Below, piece by piece: positions 16,863 to 26,133 of a stretch of 64,000 bases of DNA. The number at the start of each line of letters is the position of its first letter. Position 1 is the first letter of the stretch. This DNA comes from Brevundimonas sp. (lineage in GTDB: Bacteria > Pseudomonadota > Alphaproteobacteria > Caulobacterales > Caulobacteraceae). A program made the position numbers and the translations under genes. The notes below the pieces were generated by a model. The model ran no database searches. It had not been told where the DNA came from and saw only the letters and a list, made by a program, of their open reading frames with translations. Where the stretch lies: contig NZ_QFNM01000001.1 of NCBI RefSeq assembly GCF_003248455.1, positions 1 through 64,000 of the forward strand. The letters run 5' to 3'.

Positions 16863-18274
16863 CAGGCGGCCGTCTCCTCGCCCTTGGCCAGGCGCGAATG
16901 CCTGGACGACCACAGCAGATAGATCGCCACGCCCAGGGCGTTCCAGACCACGAAGCCGATCTGCGTCACCGACTTCAGGCTCAGGAAGAAGACGATGCAG
17001 CCGATCACGCTGATGGCGCCGACCAGCGGCCACAGCGGCGCCTTGAACACCCGTTTGCGGTTCGGCTCGCGGATGCGCAGCACGATCAGGCACACGCCGA
17101 CGGAACAGAAGGCCGCGAGCGTCCCCGCATTGGCCAAAGACGCCAGTTCGTCCAGCGGCAGCAGGCCCGCCAGGATCGCCACCACGACGGCGGTGAACAC
17201 CGTCACCACCGCCGGCACGCCTCGGCTCGACACCTTGGCCAGGCGGCGCGGCAGCAGGCCGTCGCGGGCCATGCCCAGGAAGATGCGGCTCTGGCCGAAC
17301 AAAAAGGCCAGCAGCACGGTCGGCAGGGCCACGACCGCCGCCGCCGCGATCCACTGGGCCGCCGTCCCCTGCCCCATCTGGCGCAGGATCAGGGCCAGGG
17401 GCTCGGGGCTGTCGGCGAACTCGGCCACCGGCCGGGCGCCGATCGCGGCGGCGGCCACCACCAGATACAGCGCCGTGCACACCAGCATGGAGCCGACGAT
17501 GCCGATGGCCAGGTCGCGCTCGGGCCGCTTGGTCTCTTCCGCCGCCGTCGAGATGGCGTCGAAGCCGTAGAAGGCGAAGAAGATGATCGCCGCCGCCGCC
17601 ATCACCCCCGTCTGGACGAAGGGCGCGCCGAAGCCGTTGGGCATGAAGGGCGTGAAATGCTCGGGCTTGAACGCCGGCAGGGCGATGGCGACGAACACCA
17701 CCAGGGCCGCGATCTTGATCAGCACCAGCACCGCGTTCAGCGTCGCGCTTTCCCGGGTCCCCAGCAGCAGCAGGCCCGTCACCACCCCGATGATGGCCAC
17801 CGCCGGCAGATTGACGATCCCGCCCGCATGCGGCCCGGCCGTCAGGGCGGCCGGCAGGTCGATCCCCAGCCCGCTCAGGAAGCCGACCGCATAGCCGGAC
17901 CAGCCCACCGCCACGGCCGAAACGACCAGCGAATATTCCAGGATCAGGCTCCACCCCACGATCCAGGCGATCATCTCGCCCAGCACCGCATAGGAATAGG
18001 TGTAGGCGCTGCCCGCCGCCGGCATCATGGTCGACAGCTCGGCATAGGCCAGGGCCGCGCAGGCGCAGACCAGGCCCGCCAGGCCAAAGCTGATCAGAAC
18101 GGCCGGCCCCGCCAGCCCCGCCCCGACCCCGATCAGGGTCAGGATGCCGGTGCCGACGATGGCCCCGACGCCCAGGGCCAGGAGGTGCGGCCAGCTCAGC
18201 GTCGGCTTCAACCGCGGCCCGTCGTGCGGCGCCAGCATGGCGTCGATGGATCGACGCCGGTTCCAGAAGGCCAT
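16862..18274 (-). CDS. APC family amino-acid permease (cationic/YhdG-like)
   Basis: An inner-membrane amino-acid transporter of 470 residues with about 12 to 14 helices. The APC signature GVGAIVGTGILTLIGVGAGLAGPAV is in helix 1, followed by AELSTMMPAAGSAYTYSYAVLGE in helices 2 to 3 and FFAFYGFDAISTAAEETKRPERD in helix 6. This resembles the CAT-like YhdG group, which takes up cationic or branched amino acids; the substrate is not determined. It is first of a two-gene unit with the Hpt gene. Confidence 0.92.
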   Translation of the reverse strand: MAFWNRRRSIDAMLAPHDGPRLKPTLSWPHLLALGVGAIVGTGILTLIGVGAGLAGPAVLISFGLAGLVCACAALAYAELSTMMPAAGSAYTYSYAVLGEMIAWIVGWSLILEYSLVVSAVAVGWSGYAVGFLSGLGIDLPAALTAGPHAGGIVNLPAVAIIGVVTGLLLLGTRESATLNAVLVLIKIAALVVFVAIALPAFKPEHFTPFMPNGFGAPFVQTGVMAAAAIIFFAFYGFDAISTAAEETKRPERDLAIGIVGSMLVCTALYLVVAAAAIGARPVAEFADSPEPLALILRQMGQGTAAQWIAAAAVVALPTVLLAFLFGQSRIFLGMARDGLLPRRLAKVSSRGVPAVVTVFTAVVVAILAGLLPLDELASLANAGTLAAFCSVGVCLIVLRIREPNRKRVFKAPLWPLVGAISVIGCIVFFLSLKSVTQIGFVVWNALGVAIYLLWSSRHSRLAKGEETAA

Positions 18275-18434
18275 GATGCGAACTCCCCTCGCCGCCGCCC
18301 GGCGGCTGATTCCGCCGGGACCATAGCCCGCGAAAGAAAGTTTTCGAAACCGCTTGCCAACCCCCGAACCGCTGGGTAGTAGGAGCGCCCTTCGGCAAGG
18401 GCGTCCGCCCCGCCGAGGACATGACGATCGGTGT

Positions 18435-18510
<76 letters not shown>

Positions 18511-18573
18511 TCGTCCCCTTGATTTCATTGAATATTTAGCCATCTCGACCGAGCTCTATCGTCGGGCCATCCT

Positions 18574-18606
18574 TTAGGACGGCGATTAGGACGGTAGTTA
18601 GGACGG
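18574..18606 (+). repeat. three tandem TTAGGACGG copies at 12-bp period
   Basis: TTAGGACGG occurs at 18574, 18586 and 18598, each followed by a variable triplet. The regular period of 12, slightly over one helical turn, 64 bases beyond the tRNA, resembles iterated protein-binding sites of an integrated element. No product is assigned. Confidence 0.6.
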
Positions 18607-18740
18607 TGGATTGCGGTTGGTGTTGCCCGATAATCTAGCCGTCGCGACCCCGGCACGGTTCCGACCGTAAACTCGCGGATGGTCGGAGATGACACAGCCG
18701 CTCAAACTTACGCCCCTCGCTTCCGAATCGGAGACCTCTG

Positions 18741-19019
18741 GTGGCTGCGCACATGGCAAAATCAACTGACTCACCCGCACGCTCTCGCTATCTGAGGACG
18801 CCCGAAGCAGGCCACTTTCTGGGCCTTTCAGGGCGAACCCTAGAGAAACACCGCACGTACGGAACTGGACCGACCTACCGAAAGATCGGAGGTCGAGTGA
18901 TCTATGCAGTGCACGACTTGGAAGCTTGGGCCGATCTCGGTCTACAGAACTCGACTGGGGAGCCCAAGAGTCAGATCCGAGCGGCTAAGCCACAGGATGG
19001 AGGACGTGCCGCGATTTGA
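18741..19019 (+). CDS. excisionase/AlpA-like helix-turn-helix DNA-binding protein
   Basis: A 92-residue protein with a MerR-like winged helix typical of the excisionase group: YLRTPEAGHFLGLSGRTLEKHRTYGTGPTYRKIGGRVIYAVHDLEAWA. Such proteins act as excisionases or local repressors of mobile elements. A GTG at 18741 with GGAG 8 bases upstream is used; an ATG at 18753 is possible. It stands 230 bases from the tRNA with no integrase gene in the window, so it is probably a relic or an accessory of an element whose other end is elsewhere. Local GC looks lower than in the core genes. Confidence 0.75.
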   Translation: MAAHMAKSTDSPARSRYLRTPEAGHFLGLSGRTLEKHRTYGTGPTYRKIGGRVIYAVHDLEAWADLGLQNSTGEPKSQIRAAKPQDGGRAAI

Positions 19020-19066
19020 GGCGCGGGCGTCTGAACCATCCCCACTCGATGGTTCGATTGCTCAGA

Positions 19067-19094
19067 AGGCGCTGATTTATCAGCGCCTTTTTAG
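19067..19094 (+). terminator. rho-independent terminator
   Basis: The stem ggcgctga paired with tcagcgcc around a TTTA loop, followed by TTTTTA, about 50 bases past the excisionase-like gene. Confidence 0.85.
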
Positions 19095-19628
19095 CGTGCT
19101 CACGCTCATGCCGTCAGCATTACCGTCGTCGAAGGGCGACTTATGAAAACAAAGAGGAATTTGCCCGAGATAAAATTCGAGTGATGTCGCTGTCTATCGA
19201 TAGACGCATGACAATACCGGTTCTTTTAGGCGCAGCCCTCGTGATCCAGCACCGCCTCAAATCACTAAGATGAATACCGACTCCTAGCCAATCCTTACGA
19301 GACGATACCGTCATCTCAACGCTCGGCCAATATCATCAATGCACCAGAACCTGTCATTCACTGACGACCCGAAACACGACCTTCAGAGAAGGAGCCAAGG
19401 GCTGTTTTTCGGCGTTTAATCTAGGGCTAGCTCCACTCTTCGCGAAGATCATCAGGTTGTATGCTGGCGCAACCGAAGCGCAGAGCCGGTTGCCTTCCAC
19501 AACGATTTGCTGCATCTGCGCAGTCGTCATCAGGACCCGGAGACGGGTGGCTACCCCGGGCGCCGATCCCTCGGGAAACGAGAACGAAGCATCGCCGCGC
19601 GCGAGCCGTTCAACCGACAGACTGATAA
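19095..19628. other. gene-poor region upstream of the SulP gene
   Basis: About 530 bases with lower GC and frequent stops in all frames; I find no gene in it. It contains a short palindromic CTATCGATAGA near 19192. It could carry the SulP promoter or the remains of the mobile element. Confidence 0.5.
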
Positions 19629-21113
19629 ATGACCCTCATATCTTCGGCGCGCCAGCAGTGGCTCGCCAACCCACGTCGCGATCTACTCGCAGGCACCGTC
19701 GTGGCTTTGGCGCTGATTCCGGAAGCCATCGCCTTCTCCATCATCGCCGGCGTGGATCCCGCCGTTGGCCTCTACGCCAGCTTTGTGATCGCCGTGACCA
19801 TCGCCTTCGTGGGCGGACGTCCGGCGATGATCTCGGCCGCCACGGGTGCCATGGCGCTCCTGATGGTCACCCTCGTCCGGGACCACGGACTGGAATATTT
19901 GTTCGCCGCCTCGCTGCTTTGCGGCTTGTTCCAGATCATCGTCGGCCTGTTCAAGCTGGGCCGCTACATAAAGTTCGTATCGCGCAGCGTCATGACCGGC
20001 TTCGTCAACTCGCTGGCCATCCTGATCTTCCTGGCCCAGATGCCCGAACTGATAGGGTCCAACTGGCAGACCTTCGCCCTTGTCGGCGCGGCCCTGGTGA
20101 TCATTTACGGACTGCCGCGCCTGACCAATGTCGTGCCCTCGCCTATTGTCGCCATCGTGCTGCTGAGCGGGTTCGTCATCTGGACCGGGCTCGACGTCCG
20201 CACCGTGGGCGACATGGGCCAGATGCCATCGACGCTACCGATATTCCATATCCCCTCCGTGCCCCTGACCTGGGAGACGCTGATGATCATCGCCCCGATC
20301 TCAGCCACTCTAGCCTTCGTCGGGCTGCTGGAAAGCCTGCTGACGGCCAACCTGATCGACGACATCACTGACACTCCGTCCGACAAGGACCGGGAGACGC
20401 GCGGTCAGGGCATCGCCAACATCGCCTCATCCCTGTTCGGCGGCATGGCCGGCTGCGCCATGATCGGCCAGTCGATCATCAACGTGACCTCGGGCGCGCG
20501 GGGGCGGCTTTCGACCCTGTGGGCCGGCCTATTCCTGCTGTTCCTGATCCTTGTGCTTCAGGACTGGGTCGCCCGGATTCCCATGGCGGCGCTGGTGGCG
20601 GTGATGATCATGGTTTCGGTCGGGACCTTCGACTGGGGTTCGGTGCTGAAGCTGAGATCGACTCCGATCCAGTCGTCGATCGTTATGATCGCTACGACGG
20701 CAACGGTGGTGGTCACCCACGACCTGTCCAAGGGCGTCGTTCTGGGCGTCATCCTCTCCGCCGTCTTCTTCATGCGGAAGGTCGGCAAGACCGTCGTCGT
20801 CCAAGAGATCGAGACCGAACAGGACGGTGTGCTGCGCTACCGGGTGACCGGTCAGCTCTTCTTCGCCTCGGCTGACTTTTTCGCAGCAGCCTTCGAACAC
20901 CACGGCCATCCGACCCGGGTTGAGATCGATATGACCGACGCGCACCTTTGGGACCTCACGGGTGTCGCTGCGGTCGACAAGGTGGTCTTCCGCTACCGCC
21001 GCCAAGGGGCGCAGGTCGATCTCATCGGGATGAACGAAGCAGGGCGGACGTTGATCGACCGCGTCGGCAAACACGACAAGGACCATCTTCCCTCCGGTTC
21101 GGCAGCCCACTGA
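19629..21113 (+). CDS. SulP family anion transporter with STAS domain
   Basis: An inner-membrane SulP (SLC26-type) transporter of 494 residues. The N-terminal membrane domain begins with RRDLLAGTVVALALIPEAIAFSIIAGVDPAVGLYAS, the SulP signature, and continues through about 12 helices. A C-terminal STAS domain (about residues 390-480) carries ADFFAAAFEH and IDMTDAHLWDLTGVAAVDKV. Substrates in the family are sulfate, bicarbonate or other anions; this one is undetermined. The stop overlaps the ATG of the next gene (TGATG), so the pair is coupled. Confidence 0.9.
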   Translation: MTLISSARQQWLANPRRDLLAGTVVALALIPEAIAFSIIAGVDPAVGLYASFVIAVTIAFVGGRPAMISAATGAMALLMVTLVRDHGLEYLFAASLLCGLFQIIVGLFKLGRYIKFVSRSVMTGFVNSLAILIFLAQMPELIGSNWQTFALVGAALVIIYGLPRLTNVVPSPIVAIVLLSGFVIWTGLDVRTVGDMGQMPSTLPIFHIPSVPLTWETLMIIAPISATLAFVGLLESLLTANLIDDITDTPSDKDRETRGQGIANIASSLFGGMAGCAMIGQSIINVTSGARGRLSTLWAGLFLLFLILVLQDWVARIPMAALVAVMIMVSVGTFDWGSVLKLRSTPIQSSIVMIATTATVVVTHDLSKGVVLGVILSAVFFMRKVGKTVVVQEIETEQDGVLRYRVTGQLFFASADFFAAAFEHHGHPTRVEIDMTDAHLWDLTGVAAVDKVVFRYRRQGAQVDLIGMNEAGRTLIDRVGKHDKDHLPSGSAAH

Positions 21114-21691
21114 TGACCGCGATCAGCGAGACCTCCACAAGGCGCTTTCAGGCTCTGATCGCAACGATTTCTGAGCTCGCGAAGACCGTTCGACCTGACA
21201 GCCACGTTGCGCTGGCCGATCGCAGTAGTCCCACCGTCGTTCAACGGCTGGACCTCGACACGGGAACCTTGAGCGGGGGAGAAGCGACTTACGACGTGGT
21301 CATTCTGGACAGCGAAGCGTCACGACGCCTGTCGACCGCTGACGTCGCCGATCTGTTTCAGCGCCTCAGCGCAGAGGGGGTGATCGCCATACACCTCCGA
21401 CCTTCGCTCATGCCGGTGCTGCGGAAGCTCTTTCGGCGACGCAGCGACGATGTCGGTCAAGACCCCTTTCTTCGCGGTCTGCCTCGATCTGAAGCGGCCC
21501 TCCTCGCGTCTCGACTGTGTGTGCGGCAACTGAAGGTCCATGCCCGCCCCAGGCACGTCGAGCGCTGGGTGATCGGGAGCGCCGCGCCGCTCGTTGACAC
21601 TCGTTATCGAGATCAGATTGGCAGGGTTGCTACGGATTATCTGAGAGCCGTCGGCCCCATCATCGGCGGGGGGCACATTCCGAGCATTTGA
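21113..21691 (+). CDS. hypothetical protein coupled to SulP transporter
   Basis: A soluble 192-residue protein whose ATG overlaps the SulP stop. The middle (TYDVVILDSEASRRLSTADVADLFQRLSAEGVIAIHL) looks like the second half of a Rossmann or methyltransferase-type fold, but no SAM-binding glycine motif is present. The C-terminal part is basic. I do not recognise the family. Tight coupling suggests it modulates or assists the transporter. Confidence 0.7.
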   Translation: MTAISETSTRRFQALIATISELAKTVRPDSHVALADRSSPTVVQRLDLDTGTLSGGEATYDVVILDSEASRRLSTADVADLFQRLSAEGVIAIHLRPSLMPVLRKLFRRRSDDVGQDPFLRGLPRSEAALLASRLCVRQLKVHARPRHVERWVIGSAAPLVDTRYRDQIGRVATDYLRAVGPIIGGGHIPSI

Positions 21692-21842
21692 TACCGAGGT
21701 CCACATACCACCCTGAGCGGTCACGGAGACTCCGCCCAGAACACGACATTCCGTGTGCTGAAGTCCGCTTTCAGGCGCGATGCCTTTATCGCAAAATCGA
21801 CCCAAAGGAGACTTTTCGAAGACGCAGATTGTCACGCTTCGA

Positions 21843-21857
21843 TTATTCCCGTAATAA
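21843..21857. promoter_or_regulatory. candidate ArsR operator (TTATT-N5-AATAA)
   Basis: A perfect 5-bp inverted repeat 6 bases before the arsR ATG, in a short AT-rich patch. Its position fits autorepression by ArsR; this is inference. Confidence 0.45.
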
Positions 21858-21863
21858 CGAAAG

Positions 21864-22199
21864 ATGGACAACGAGCTCGCTGTCAGATGCTTCTCAGCTC
21901 TGGGTCATCCCCGGCGGTTGGAGGTTCTCCGGTTGCTGATCAGACACGCTCCCGACGGCCTTAGAGCCGGGAGCATCGCGCAGGAGTTCGGACAGCCCGC
22001 CAGCACCATGTCGTCCCATCTTCGCATATTGTCGGATGCGGGTCTGGTGTCGTCCCAGCGCAAAGGCCGAGAAATCTACTTCGCCCCAGACATTGATCGT
22101 CTCAGAGATCTGGTCTTGTTCCTCGTAGCCGATTGCTGCGGCGGCGAGGCGGTCAAGTGCGGGCCCTTGCTGGCCGAACTCCTGCCCTGCTGCCCCTGA
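21864..22199 (+). CDS. arsR: ArsR family metalloregulator
   Basis: A winged-helix repressor of 111 residues (ALGHPRRLEVLRLLIRHAPDGLRAGSIAQEFGQPASTMSSHLRILSDAGLVSSQRKGRE). Cysteines concentrate at the C-terminus (CC at about 94-95, C102 and the terminal CC), which may form the arsenite site and differ from the classical CVCDL site of E. coli ArsR. It heads arsC-acr3-arsH and probably represses them until arsenite binds. Confidence 0.92.
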   Translation: MDNELAVRCFSALGHPRRLEVLRLLIRHAPDGLRAGSIAQEFGQPASTMSSHLRILSDAGLVSSQRKGREIYFAPDIDRLRDLVLFLVADCCGGEAVKCGPLLAELLPCCP

Positions 22200-22205
22200 G
22201 CCCCC

Positions 22206-22628
22206 ATGGACATCGTCATCTATCACAACCCCGCTTGCGGGACCTCGCGCAACACCCTGGCCCTGATCCGTCACGCCGGGATCGAGCCGCACGTCATCGA
22301 ATATCTGAAGACTGCGCCATCGCGGGCGATGGTCGCTGAGTTGGCGGCGCGGACGGGTCAATCGCTTCGGACGCTGCTACGCGAGAAGGGAACCCCATAT
22401 GCGGACCTCGGCCTCGGCAACGACGCGATCACCGACGAACAACTCCTTGACGCCATAGAAGCGCACCCGATCCTGCTGAACCGGCCCCTCGTGGTCTCAC
22501 CGCTCGGCGTCCGTCTGTGTCGTCCGTCAGAGGCAGTGCTGGACCTTCTCCCTGCTGAGGGGCTCAAGCCCTCCATCAAGGAAGACGGAGAGGTCGTCAT
22601 CGACCAGACAGGGCGAAGGGTCCGCTGA
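22206..22628 (+). CDS. arsC: arsenate reductase, glutaredoxin-dependent
   Basis: A 140-residue ArsC of the glutathione/glutaredoxin class: IYHNPACGTSRNTLALIRHAG holds the catalytic Cys at position 11 (ACGTS), and LNRPLVV supplies the conserved Arg late in the protein. It reduces arsenate to arsenite for export. It starts 6 bases after arsR and its stop overlaps the acr3 start (TGATG). Confidence 0.95.
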   Translation: MDIVIYHNPACGTSRNTLALIRHAGIEPHVIEYLKTAPSRAMVAELAARTGQSLRTLLREKGTPYADLGLGNDAITDEQLLDAIEAHPILLNRPLVVSPLGVRLCRPSEAVLDLLPAEGLKPSIKEDGEVVIDQTGRRVR

Positions 22629-23716
22629 TGGTTGATACCCCCGTCGCCTATGACAACGAGCCGCGTCGGCTGTCCTTCCTGGACCGTTGGCTGACGCTCT
22701 GGATCTTCGTGGCCATGGGGCTGGGGGTGCTGCTGGGCACCGTGGTTCCCGGCCTGCCCGGGTGGCTGGACAGTCTGTCGGTGGGATCGTCAAACATCCC
22801 CATCGCCATCGGGCTGATCCTGATGATGTATCCGCCGCTGGCGAAGGTGAAATACGAGGAACTGCCGCGCGTTTTCGCCGACAAGCGGGTGCTGGCGCTG
22901 TCGCTGTTCCAGAACTGGGTCCTCGGCCCGGTGCTGATGTTCGCGCTGGCCGTGATTTTCCTCCGCGACCAACCGGAATACATGACCGGCGTGATCCTGA
23001 TCGGGCTGGCCCGGTGCATCGCCATGGTGCTGGTCTGGAACCAGCTTGCGAGAGGTGACAACCAGTATGTCGCGGGGCTGGTGGCCTTCAACTCCATCTT
23101 CCAGATCGTCTTCTTCAGCGCTTACGCGTGGTTTTTTCTGTCCTTCCTGCCGCCGGTGCTGAGGCTGCAAGGCAGCGTCGTCGACGTCAGTTTTTGGACC
23201 ATCGCGGGGGCCGTCCTGGTTTATCTCGGCTTGCCCTTCCTCGGCGGGTTCCTCACGCGCCGCGTGCTGATCGCGCGCAAGGGGGCCGACTGGTATGAGC
23301 GCCGCTTCCTGCCGCGCATCGGCGCAATCACCCTAATCGCCCTGCTGTTCACCATCGTCGCCATGTTCAGCCTGAAGGGCGGGGACGTGGTGGACCTGCC
23401 GCTCGACGCGCTGCGCATCGCGATCCCTCTGACCATCTACTTCCTCGTCATGTTCGTGGTCAGCTTCCTGATGGGTAGGCTGATCGACGCCGACTACCCG
23501 CGCACCACCGCGCTGGCGTTCACTGCCGCCTCGAACAACTTTGAACTCGCCATAGCCGTGGCGATTGCAGCTTTCGGACTGGCCTCGCCGGTCGCGTTTG
23601 CAGCTGTCATCGGACCGCTTGTCGAGGTGCCGGTGCTGATCCTGCTGGTGTCTGTCGCCCTGTGGCTGGGTCGCCGGTTCTTCCCTGCGACGGCTCCGAC
23701 GAAGGATGTGTGCTGA
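22628..23716 (+). CDS. acr3: ACR3 family arsenite efflux permease
   Basis: An inner-membrane arsenite/proton antiporter of the ACR3 (BASS-related) family, 362 residues with about 10 helices. The conserved cysteine-containing helix is visible in GLARCIAMVLVWNQLARGDNQYV, and the second family region in TAASNNFELAIAVAIAAFGL. It exports the arsenite made by ArsC. The reading frame joins arsC and arsH by start/stop overlaps. Confidence 0.95.
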   Translation: MVDTPVAYDNEPRRLSFLDRWLTLWIFVAMGLGVLLGTVVPGLPGWLDSLSVGSSNIPIAIGLILMMYPPLAKVKYEELPRVFADKRVLALSLFQNWVLGPVLMFALAVIFLRDQPEYMTGVILIGLARCIAMVLVWNQLARGDNQYVAGLVAFNSIFQIVFFSAYAWFFLSFLPPVLRLQGSVVDVSFWTIAGAVLVYLGLPFLGGFLTRRVLIARKGADWYERRFLPRIGAITLIALLFTIVAMFSLKGGDVVDLPLDALRIAIPLTIYFLVMFVVSFLMGRLIDADYPRTTALAFTAASNNFELAIAVAIAAFGLASPVAFAAVIGPLVEVPVLILLVSVALWLGRRFFPATAPTKDVC

Positions 23717-24474
23717 TGGATCGCTTGCGCGTGTTAACTGACCCGGACGATCTGCCCGCCCTAGACCCCGACCATCTCTCAAGGACACCGGCGTCCGCCC
23801 TTGGTCTGAGCCATCGTCCGCCCCGCATCCTGCTCCTCTACGGATCGCTGCGTCAGCGTTCCTACTCCCGGCTTTGCGTCGAGGAAGCAGCGCGCTTGCT
23901 CAAGTTCATGGGCTGCGACATCCGCATCTTCGACCCCTCGGACCTGCCCCTGCCCGGCTCCCCCGGTGACGAAGATCATCCGGCGGTCAAGGAGCTACGA
24001 GAACATGCCTTCTGGTCGGAGGGCATGGTCTGGTGCAGCCCGGAACGGCACGGGCAGGTCTCAGGCCTAATGAAGCTGCAGATCGATCACCTGCCGCTGA
24101 GCATCGGCGGCGTGCGACCCACGCAAGGTCGGACATTGGCGGTCATGCAGGTGTCTGGTGGCTCGCAGAGCTTCAACGCGGTGAATACCCTGCGTCTGCT
24201 AGGCCGGTGGATGCGGATGATTACAATCCCGAACCAGTCCAGCGTCGCAAAGGCGTATCAGGAGTTTGACGATAGCGGGCGTATGAGGCCGTCCAGCTAC
24301 TATGACCGGATCGTCGACGTGATGGAGGAGCTTGTCCGGTTCACCGTGCTGACGCGGCCCTACGCCGCTGAACTAGTCGACAGGTATTCCGAGCGGAAAT
24401 CTGCGGCAGCCACAATCGATCTGCGCACCGACCTTTCGGCGATTGCGATACGGCCAACGGCGCCGTCGCCGTAG
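23716..24474 (+). CDS. arsH: ArsH NADPH-dependent FMN reductase
   Basis: A cytoplasmic flavoprotein of 252 residues. The flavodoxin-like fold begins with ILLLYGSLRQRSYSRLCVEEAARLL, and the ArsH-specific FWSEGMVWCSPERHGQVSGLMKLQIDHLPL follows. ArsH reduces flavin or oxidises trivalent organoarsenicals, and it is a standard member of ars operons. The ATG at 23716 overlaps the acr3 stop; the in-frame upstream start at 23662 would lie inside acr3. Confidence 0.95.
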   Translation: MDRLRVLTDPDDLPALDPDHLSRTPASALGLSHRPPRILLLYGSLRQRSYSRLCVEEAARLLKFMGCDIRIFDPSDLPLPGSPGDEDHPAVKELREHAFWSEGMVWCSPERHGQVSGLMKLQIDHLPLSIGGVRPTQGRTLAVMQVSGGSQSFNAVNTLRLLGRWMRMITIPNQSSVAKAYQEFDDSGRMRPSSYYDRIVDVMEELVRFTVLTRPYAAELVDRYSERKSAAATIDLRTDLSAIAIRPTAPSP

Positions 24475-24540
24475 CCAACATGATGCGGTCGCACATTCAG
24501 GTGTGGTCGTCACTGAGGCCTCACGGGACGGACACATCAA

Positions 24541-25606
24541 ATGACGAACGATCCGAACGCCGACCTGGATGTCATCGTCATCGGAGGCGGACAGGCCGGT
24601 CCGGCGACCGCCTACTATCTGCGCCGCGCGGGCCTTCGGTATGAAGTGCTGGACGCTGGCGAGAAGCCTGGGGGAGCCTTGAAACCACGGATGGGATTCG
24701 CTCCAGCTCTTTTCGCCCAGTGGCTGGAGTTTGCTTCCATGCTGGCCGATGCCTCCCAAGCCTGGCGTCGACTTTCCCACGCGCGACGACGTCATCGAAT
24801 ATCTGAGCGCCTACGAGCCACGGTATCAGTTGCGGTCGAACGCCCCGTCAAGGCTTGCCGTCAATGCGATAGATGGGGGCCTGGAGGTCGTCACAGACCG
24901 TGGGCCGCGCAGGTCGAAAATGGTCGTCAGCGCCACCGGGACGTGGAGCCATCCCCTCATCCCCGAGTATCCCGGGCGGACGCAGTTCGCGGGCCTGCAG
25001 ACCCACTCGGCGCAGTATCGTTCGCCAGAAGTGTCCACCGGCTAACGGGTCCTAGTCGTCGGGGGTGGAAACTCCGGCGCCCAGATCATGGCTTACGTTT
25101 CTCTGGTGGCCGATGCGACCTGGGTGACGACCACCGAGCCGCTGTTCCTGCCCGCCGATGCGGACGGTCGCGTCCTGTTCCAACGCGCCACCGACCGCTG
25201 GAAAGCGCAACTGGAGGGTCGCGCCGTCGAAGCTCCGATTGGCGGTCTTGGCGACATCGTCGCCATTCCCGGCGTGCGGGCCGCGCGGGCACGAGGCGTC
25301 CTCAGAGCAGACGCCCGTTTACGGCCATGCATGCGCTCGGAGTGACGTGGTTCGACGGGGCGACAGAAACCATAGACGCGATCATCTGGTGCACCGACTT
25401 TCGCCCCGCCCTGGACCATCTCGCCGTCCTCAGCGTCGTAGAAGCGGATGGACGGGTTGCGGCGGAAGGCAAACGATCGATCCAGCAACCTACGTCTCTG
25501 GCTCATCGGCTACGGCGACTGGAGGGGTGCGGCGTCGGCGACCATCGTGGGAGTTACCCGCACCGCCAGAGAGATGCGTATCCAGCAGGATATTCGAGCG
25601 CTGTAG
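24541..25606 (+). pseudogene. arsO: arsO-like flavin monooxygenase, decayed
   Basis: Remnant of a flavin-binding monooxygenase gene that often ends ars operons. The start is intact (VIVIGGGQAGPATAYYLRRAGL). A frameshift near 24685 moves the match to another frame (PTRDDVIEYL, then SATGTWSHP). An in-frame TAA at 25043-25045 replaces the codon before RVLVVGGGNSGAQI. The frame moves again near 25310 (TIDAIIWCTDFRPALDHL) and near 25490 (WLIGYGDW), ending at a TAG at 25604. At least four lesions make a working enzyme unlikely. Sequence similarity across frames is still high, so the decay is probably recent. Confidence 0.85.
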
Positions 25607-25803
25607 GTGGGTCTTACATTGGCGATGCTGAGCTTGGGGCGTCTAAAGCTACTGTGCGCAAACGTCTGCTTTTCCACCCCTAGCAGACCCTCGCCCTGTC
25701 CGTTCTTGAGCCGAGGCCGCAATGTCGGGCCCCATCTATCGAGGCCAGCGTAGGCGTTTCAACTGTGGGGTCTTCTGGTGCGTCCCGCTGCTGACCACTG
25801 TCC

Positions 25804-26133
25804 TCAGTCCATAGCCCAAATGCTCCAACTTGTGGGGCTGACACGATGCCGTCCAAAGTTCCGATGCATAGCGACGCCGCGCTTCTGGCCAGCTGTAGTC
25901 ATGACTGTGCCGCTTGTAGCCCGGTGGCATTCCGCGCAGATCGGAACATCTGGCGTCACCGCGTGCTGCTGCGCGACGCGATAAATAACGGGAAACAGTG
26001 CTTGTGTGGGTTCCACATCGTGCGCCGAAGCGGGATCGCCGCAATATAGGCAGACACCGGTTCTCAGGCATTTCAACAGCCACTCTTCATAGCGCGCGCG
26101 TCCCTCGGCGAAAGTTCGCGGCAGCGCGGTCAT
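25804..26133 (-). CDS. HNH-like zinc-finger protein, 109 aa
   Basis: The first half looks like a compact HNH/zinc-ribbon unit: CLYCGDPASAHDVEP, a LFPVI segment, then ICAECHR, giving two CxxC pairs around a His-Asp. The start overlaps the fbp stop (ATGA), which supports expression from the fbp transcript. The C-terminal half is basic. HNH domains cut or bind nucleic acids; here the central His-Asp pair is not the canonical arrangement, so catalysis is uncertain. It is a candidate new small protein family. Confidence 0.6.
   Translation of the reverse strand: MTALPRTFAEGRARYEEWLLKCLRTGVCLYCGDPASAHDVEPTQALFPVIYRVAQQHAVTPDVPICAECHRATSGTVMTTAGQKRGVAMHRNFGRHRVSPTSWSIWAMD

Noticed and set aside
14768..18379. 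1203-codon plus-strand open frame
   Set aside because: It runs across fpr, the chorismate-mutase gene, Hpt and permease in other frames; composition is arginine- and glutamine-rich and without domains.
24541..25683. 380-codon plus-strand frame as an intact oxidoreductase
   Set aside because: Only the first ~48 codons and a later stretch match the monooxygenase; the rest is out of frame.
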